Positions 32,757 through 34,741 of a stretch of 34,741 bases of DNA are shown here, one piece after another; the stretch's first letter is position 1; every line of letters begins with the position of its first letter. This DNA comes from Ignavibacteriales bacterium (GTDB lineage: Bacteria > Bacteroidota > Ignavibacteria > UBA10030). Location of the stretch: assembly GCA_016192345.1 (NCBI GenBank), contig JACPUH010000024.1, positions 1-34,741 of the forward strand. The letters run 5' to 3'. The notes under the pieces are model-generated. The model ran no database searches and was not told the DNA's origin. It saw only the letters and a list, made by a program, of their open reading frames with translations. The translations under genes and the position numbers were made by a program.

Positions 32757-32927
32757 CGGTTGCCTTCAGGCACCTCAAAGAAACATTCTGCAAAAGAACT
32801 CCATGAGAATCACTCTCCGCGGAATCTCTCCATGGGTGAACGTGCCGGATTCATTTTTTCCAAACGCGAATCAAACTTTTTGTAGATTCTTTCCATCACT
32901 CACCACACTACAGGATTGAGGTTTAGA

Positions 32928-34741
32928 ATGTCAACATTACGCGATGCCCTTTCACAAGTCCGGACGATCCAGTACACTTCACCAACCCTTCTGGTCGAGC
33001 AAACGGTTGCCTGCGAGTTGCAGGCAGCTTTCAGCCCGGGGGCGACAATCAAACGCTCCCCGGGATTGAACGCTTCCAGAGGCACCCTTCGCATTGCCGT
33101 CGTCTCGGACACGAAACAATGGAAATCAGTTCATCGCTTGTTGGTCGGGGGGAAGGATTGGATGATGGCGCGGGTGATGGAAGGTGGTGGGGTGGAAGTG
33201 TTTGCTTCAAAGCCGCACCTTCTCTATTATTTGTGCACGTTTGTGGCCGGTGATTGGGCCGCCATGCCGCTTTCGGTATTTGCCGTGGGAAAGATCGTGT
33301 ATCCGACATTTCCGAACATGCGGCCGGCCTATGACGTTTTCCTCACACAGCATGGTCGGACCGTCCGCAATTTCGACCGCGAAGAACATGTCCGCAGCCT
33401 TGCACGGCTCGGCTTTTCGCACATCGAGGTCAACGGTCTTGCGATGCCCGTCCCGTTTGAACGGGGCCCGCAGGGGGAATTGCTCCACCGGTTCTATACG
33501 TACTGCCCGTCGCTGGATCAGTTCGTGACCAGCAAGCTGAACAGGGGATACTATGACGACGACTATCTTCAGGCAAACCTGAACTTCCTGAAGACGAATG
33601 CGCAATTGGCGGAGAAGTACGGCCTCGCTCCGGGACTGGTCTGTTTCGAGCCGCGTTCGGTGCCCGATAACCTTCTCCAGCGATACCCCATGTTGCGGGG
33701 AGCGCGCGTGGATCACCCCATTCGCAGCTGGCATCCCCGTTTTAATCTCTCCATCGCCCATCCGGTTGTTCAACAACACTATGCAGAACTCATGGAGAAC
33801 ATGCTGCGGGAAGTGCCGACCATCGACTATATTTCCATCTGGTCGAATGACAGCGGCGCGGGGTTCGAGTACACGAACTCCCTCTACGTCGGGCGCAACG
33901 GCGGGGGCTACGTGATCCGGGAATGGAAGGGGGACAAGGAAATAGCGGAATCGGCGGCGAACAACCTGATGCGGTACATGCGCATCCTGCGCGACGCCGG
34001 GAGAAAAGTCAACCCGCGCTTCAGAACCCTGATTCGGCTTGAGCCGTTTTGGGCGGAACATGATTATATCTGGGCCCAGCTTGGCGACGGACTGGATGTC
34101 GAAGTTTCCTCCTTGCTCACCAAAGGATGGAAACTTGCCTATAAACATCCCAAATATAAAGAAGCGCGTGAGATCCACGGCACGGCGCTTCATAATCGCT
34201 TTGTCGATGCGGAGAAACCCCTGATCAACGAGCTGAAAAAAAAGGGGTCGCGTGCCGATGTCTATTTCAATCCGGGGCTGGGGTGGAACCATGAACCGCT
34301 CCTCGGGGTCTCGTTTCCCTGGCTCGTGTACGATAAAATCCAGGACATGGCAAAGGTGGGCGTGGAGACCCCTTGCTACAACAGCAGCGCGGTTCCCCCT
34401 TCTTTCGCACCATACAATATTAACCAGGAACTCGTTCGTGCCTTCCAGGCCGACAAGGGTCTCGACCTGCAGTCGTTCCTTCTCACCAAGGCGAAGGAGT
34501 GGATCGGTTCACGTCTCGCCGCCAACCTTGTCAAAGTATGGAAACACTCCGATGAGGCCCTCCGTTCGTACCCCGTGCCGATCTGGATTTATTCGGGATG
34601 GGGGGTCTGGTATCGTTTGCTCACCCGACCGATCGTTCCAAACGTCGAAAAGATTTCGGAAGAGGACCGGGCTTACTACGAGAAATTTCTCTTGGCGACG
34701 ACGCATAACCGCTGCCGTGTCGACTTTCGGTACGACGTCGG
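32928..34741 (+). CDS. cytoplasmic glycosidase-like protein, 3' truncated
   Basis: About 604 residues are visible from the ATG at 32928 to the window edge, with no stop. The N-terminus lacks a signal peptide. Residues about 20-125 look like the alpha/beta 'zincin-like' domain seen before the barrel of GH20, GH67 and related glycosidases (TLRIAVVSD strand). From about 125 a TIM-barrel-like region follows, with HIEVNGLAMP, YISIWSNDSGAGF (Trp-305, Asn-307, Asp-308) and FNPGLGWNHEP; the SIWSND segment resembles substrate-binding strands of uncharacterised GH20/GH67-like and DUF4838-like proteins. A cytoplasmic exo-glycosidase, perhaps on uronides or hexosaminides, is the best guess. The 171-base AT-richer gap before it, the longest in the window, may hold its own promoter. 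The family assignment is tentative. Confidence 0.6.
   Translation, partial: MSTLRDALSQVRTIQYTSPTLLVEQTVACELQAAFSPGATIKRSPGLNASRGTLRIAVVSDTKQWKSVHRLLVGGKDWMMARVMEGGGVEVFASKPHLLYYLCTFVAGDWAAMPLSVFAVGKIVYPTFPNMRPAYDVFLTQHGRTVRNFDREEHVRSLARLGFSHIEVNGLAMPVPFERGPQGELLHRFYTYCPSLDQFVTSKLNRGYYDDDYLQANLNFLKTNAQLAEKYGLAPGLVCFEPRSVPDNLLQRYPMLRGARVDHPIRSWHPRFNLSIAHPVVQQHYAELMENMLREVPTIDYISIWSNDSGAGFEYTNSLYVGRNGGGYVIREWKGDKEIAESAANNLMRYMRILRDAGRKVNPRFRTLIRLEPFWAEHDYIWAQLGDGLDVEVSSLLTKGWKLAYKHPKYKEAREIHGTALHNRFVDAEKPLINELKKKGSRADVYFNPGLGWNHEPLLGVSFPWLVYDKIQDMAKVGVETPCYNSSAVPPSFAPYNINQELVRAFQADKGLDLQSFLLTKAKEWIGSRLAANLVKVWKHSDEALRSYPVPIWIYSGWGVWYRLLTRPIVPNVEKISEEDRAYYEKFLLATTHNRCRVDFRYDV

Noticed and set aside
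32758..32774. Intrinsic terminator after the MtaB-like gene
   Set aside because: The stem is short and bulged (GGT-T-GCC with GGCACC) and is not followed by a run of T.
33207..34292. A 361-codon minus-strand open frame
   Set aside because: It is antisense to the right-edge glycosidase-like gene, whose plus-strand frame is open for more than 600 codons with plausible protein composition.
1..34741. tRNA, rRNA, CRISPR arrays, insertion sequences or prophage
   Set aside because: No cloverleaf, repeated spacer pattern, transposase, integrase or phage gene could be recognised on either strand.

Overview
All 28 genes recognised here lie on the + strand in one tightly packed run, with no gap longer than about 170 bases. 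Many neighbours overlap by the ATGA/GTGA type or by 10-14 nt, so much of the window probably belongs to one or a few long operons. G+C looks fairly high (mid-50s per cent by eye, not computed). I see no tRNA, rRNA, CRISPR array, insertion sequence, transporter or transcriptional regulator. The mix of periplasmic or extracellular glycan-active proteins (BNR/Asp-box propellers, alpha/alpha-toroid enzymes, a heparinase II/III-like protein, a secreted GH3) with cytoplasmic sugar catabolism and a corrinoid methyltransferase set suggests an uncultivated anaerobic or facultative Gram-negative heterotroph. A member of the Fibrobacteres-Chlorobi-Bacteroidetes superphylum, such as an Ignavibacteria-like lineage, is my best guess. 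That placement is an inference with low confidence.

Layout. (1) 1-7996: an alpha/alpha-toroid protein cut by the left edge, three paralogous seven-Asp-box propeller proteins and two paralogous secreted toroid plus beta-sandwich proteins that look like uncharacterised polysaccharide lyases. (2) 8031-14906: PfkB sugar kinase, GH38 alpha-mannosidase, DhnA/LsrF-type aldolase, Gfo/Idh/MocA dehydrogenase and a class I-type mannose-6-phosphate isomerase, which form a plausible mannose route. (3) 14923-18231: a double ferritin-like (DUF455-like) putative diiron protein, a fumarylacetoacetase-family hydrolase and an OSBS/N-acylamino-acid-racemase-like enolase-superfamily enzyme. (4) 18228-24177: secreted GH3 with a NagZ-like signature, a DHOD/PreA-like flavoprotein with a separate 2[4Fe-4S] ferredoxin, a cyclase-family hydrolase, an M20 metallohydrolase broken by a one-base frameshift and a ROK sugar kinase. 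(5) 24251-28420: secreted heparinase II/III-like protein, a second DhnA-type aldolase and a second PfkB kinase of the 1-phosphofructokinase/tagatose-6-phosphate kinase type. (6) 28490-32756: two MtaA/uroporphyrinogen-decarboxylase-like proteins, a cognate corrinoid protein and an MtaB-like methanol:corrinoid methyltransferase. (7) 32928-end: a cytoplasmic glycosidase-like protein cut by the right edge.

Working model (inference). Secreted toroid lyases, GH3 and propellers process a mannose- and probably N-acetylhexosamine- or uronate-containing, possibly methylated, glycan. GH38 and the right-edge protein finish oligosaccharides in the cytoplasm. ROK/PfkB kinases, ManA and DhnA aldolases feed the hexose into glycolysis. 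The MtaA/B/C-like set takes up methyl groups or methanol released from the substrate. The most unusual parts are the methyltransferase module inside a glycan locus, the duplicated propeller/lyase-like block, the tandem ferritin-like protein and the overlapping DHOD-ferredoxin-cyclase-M20 module.
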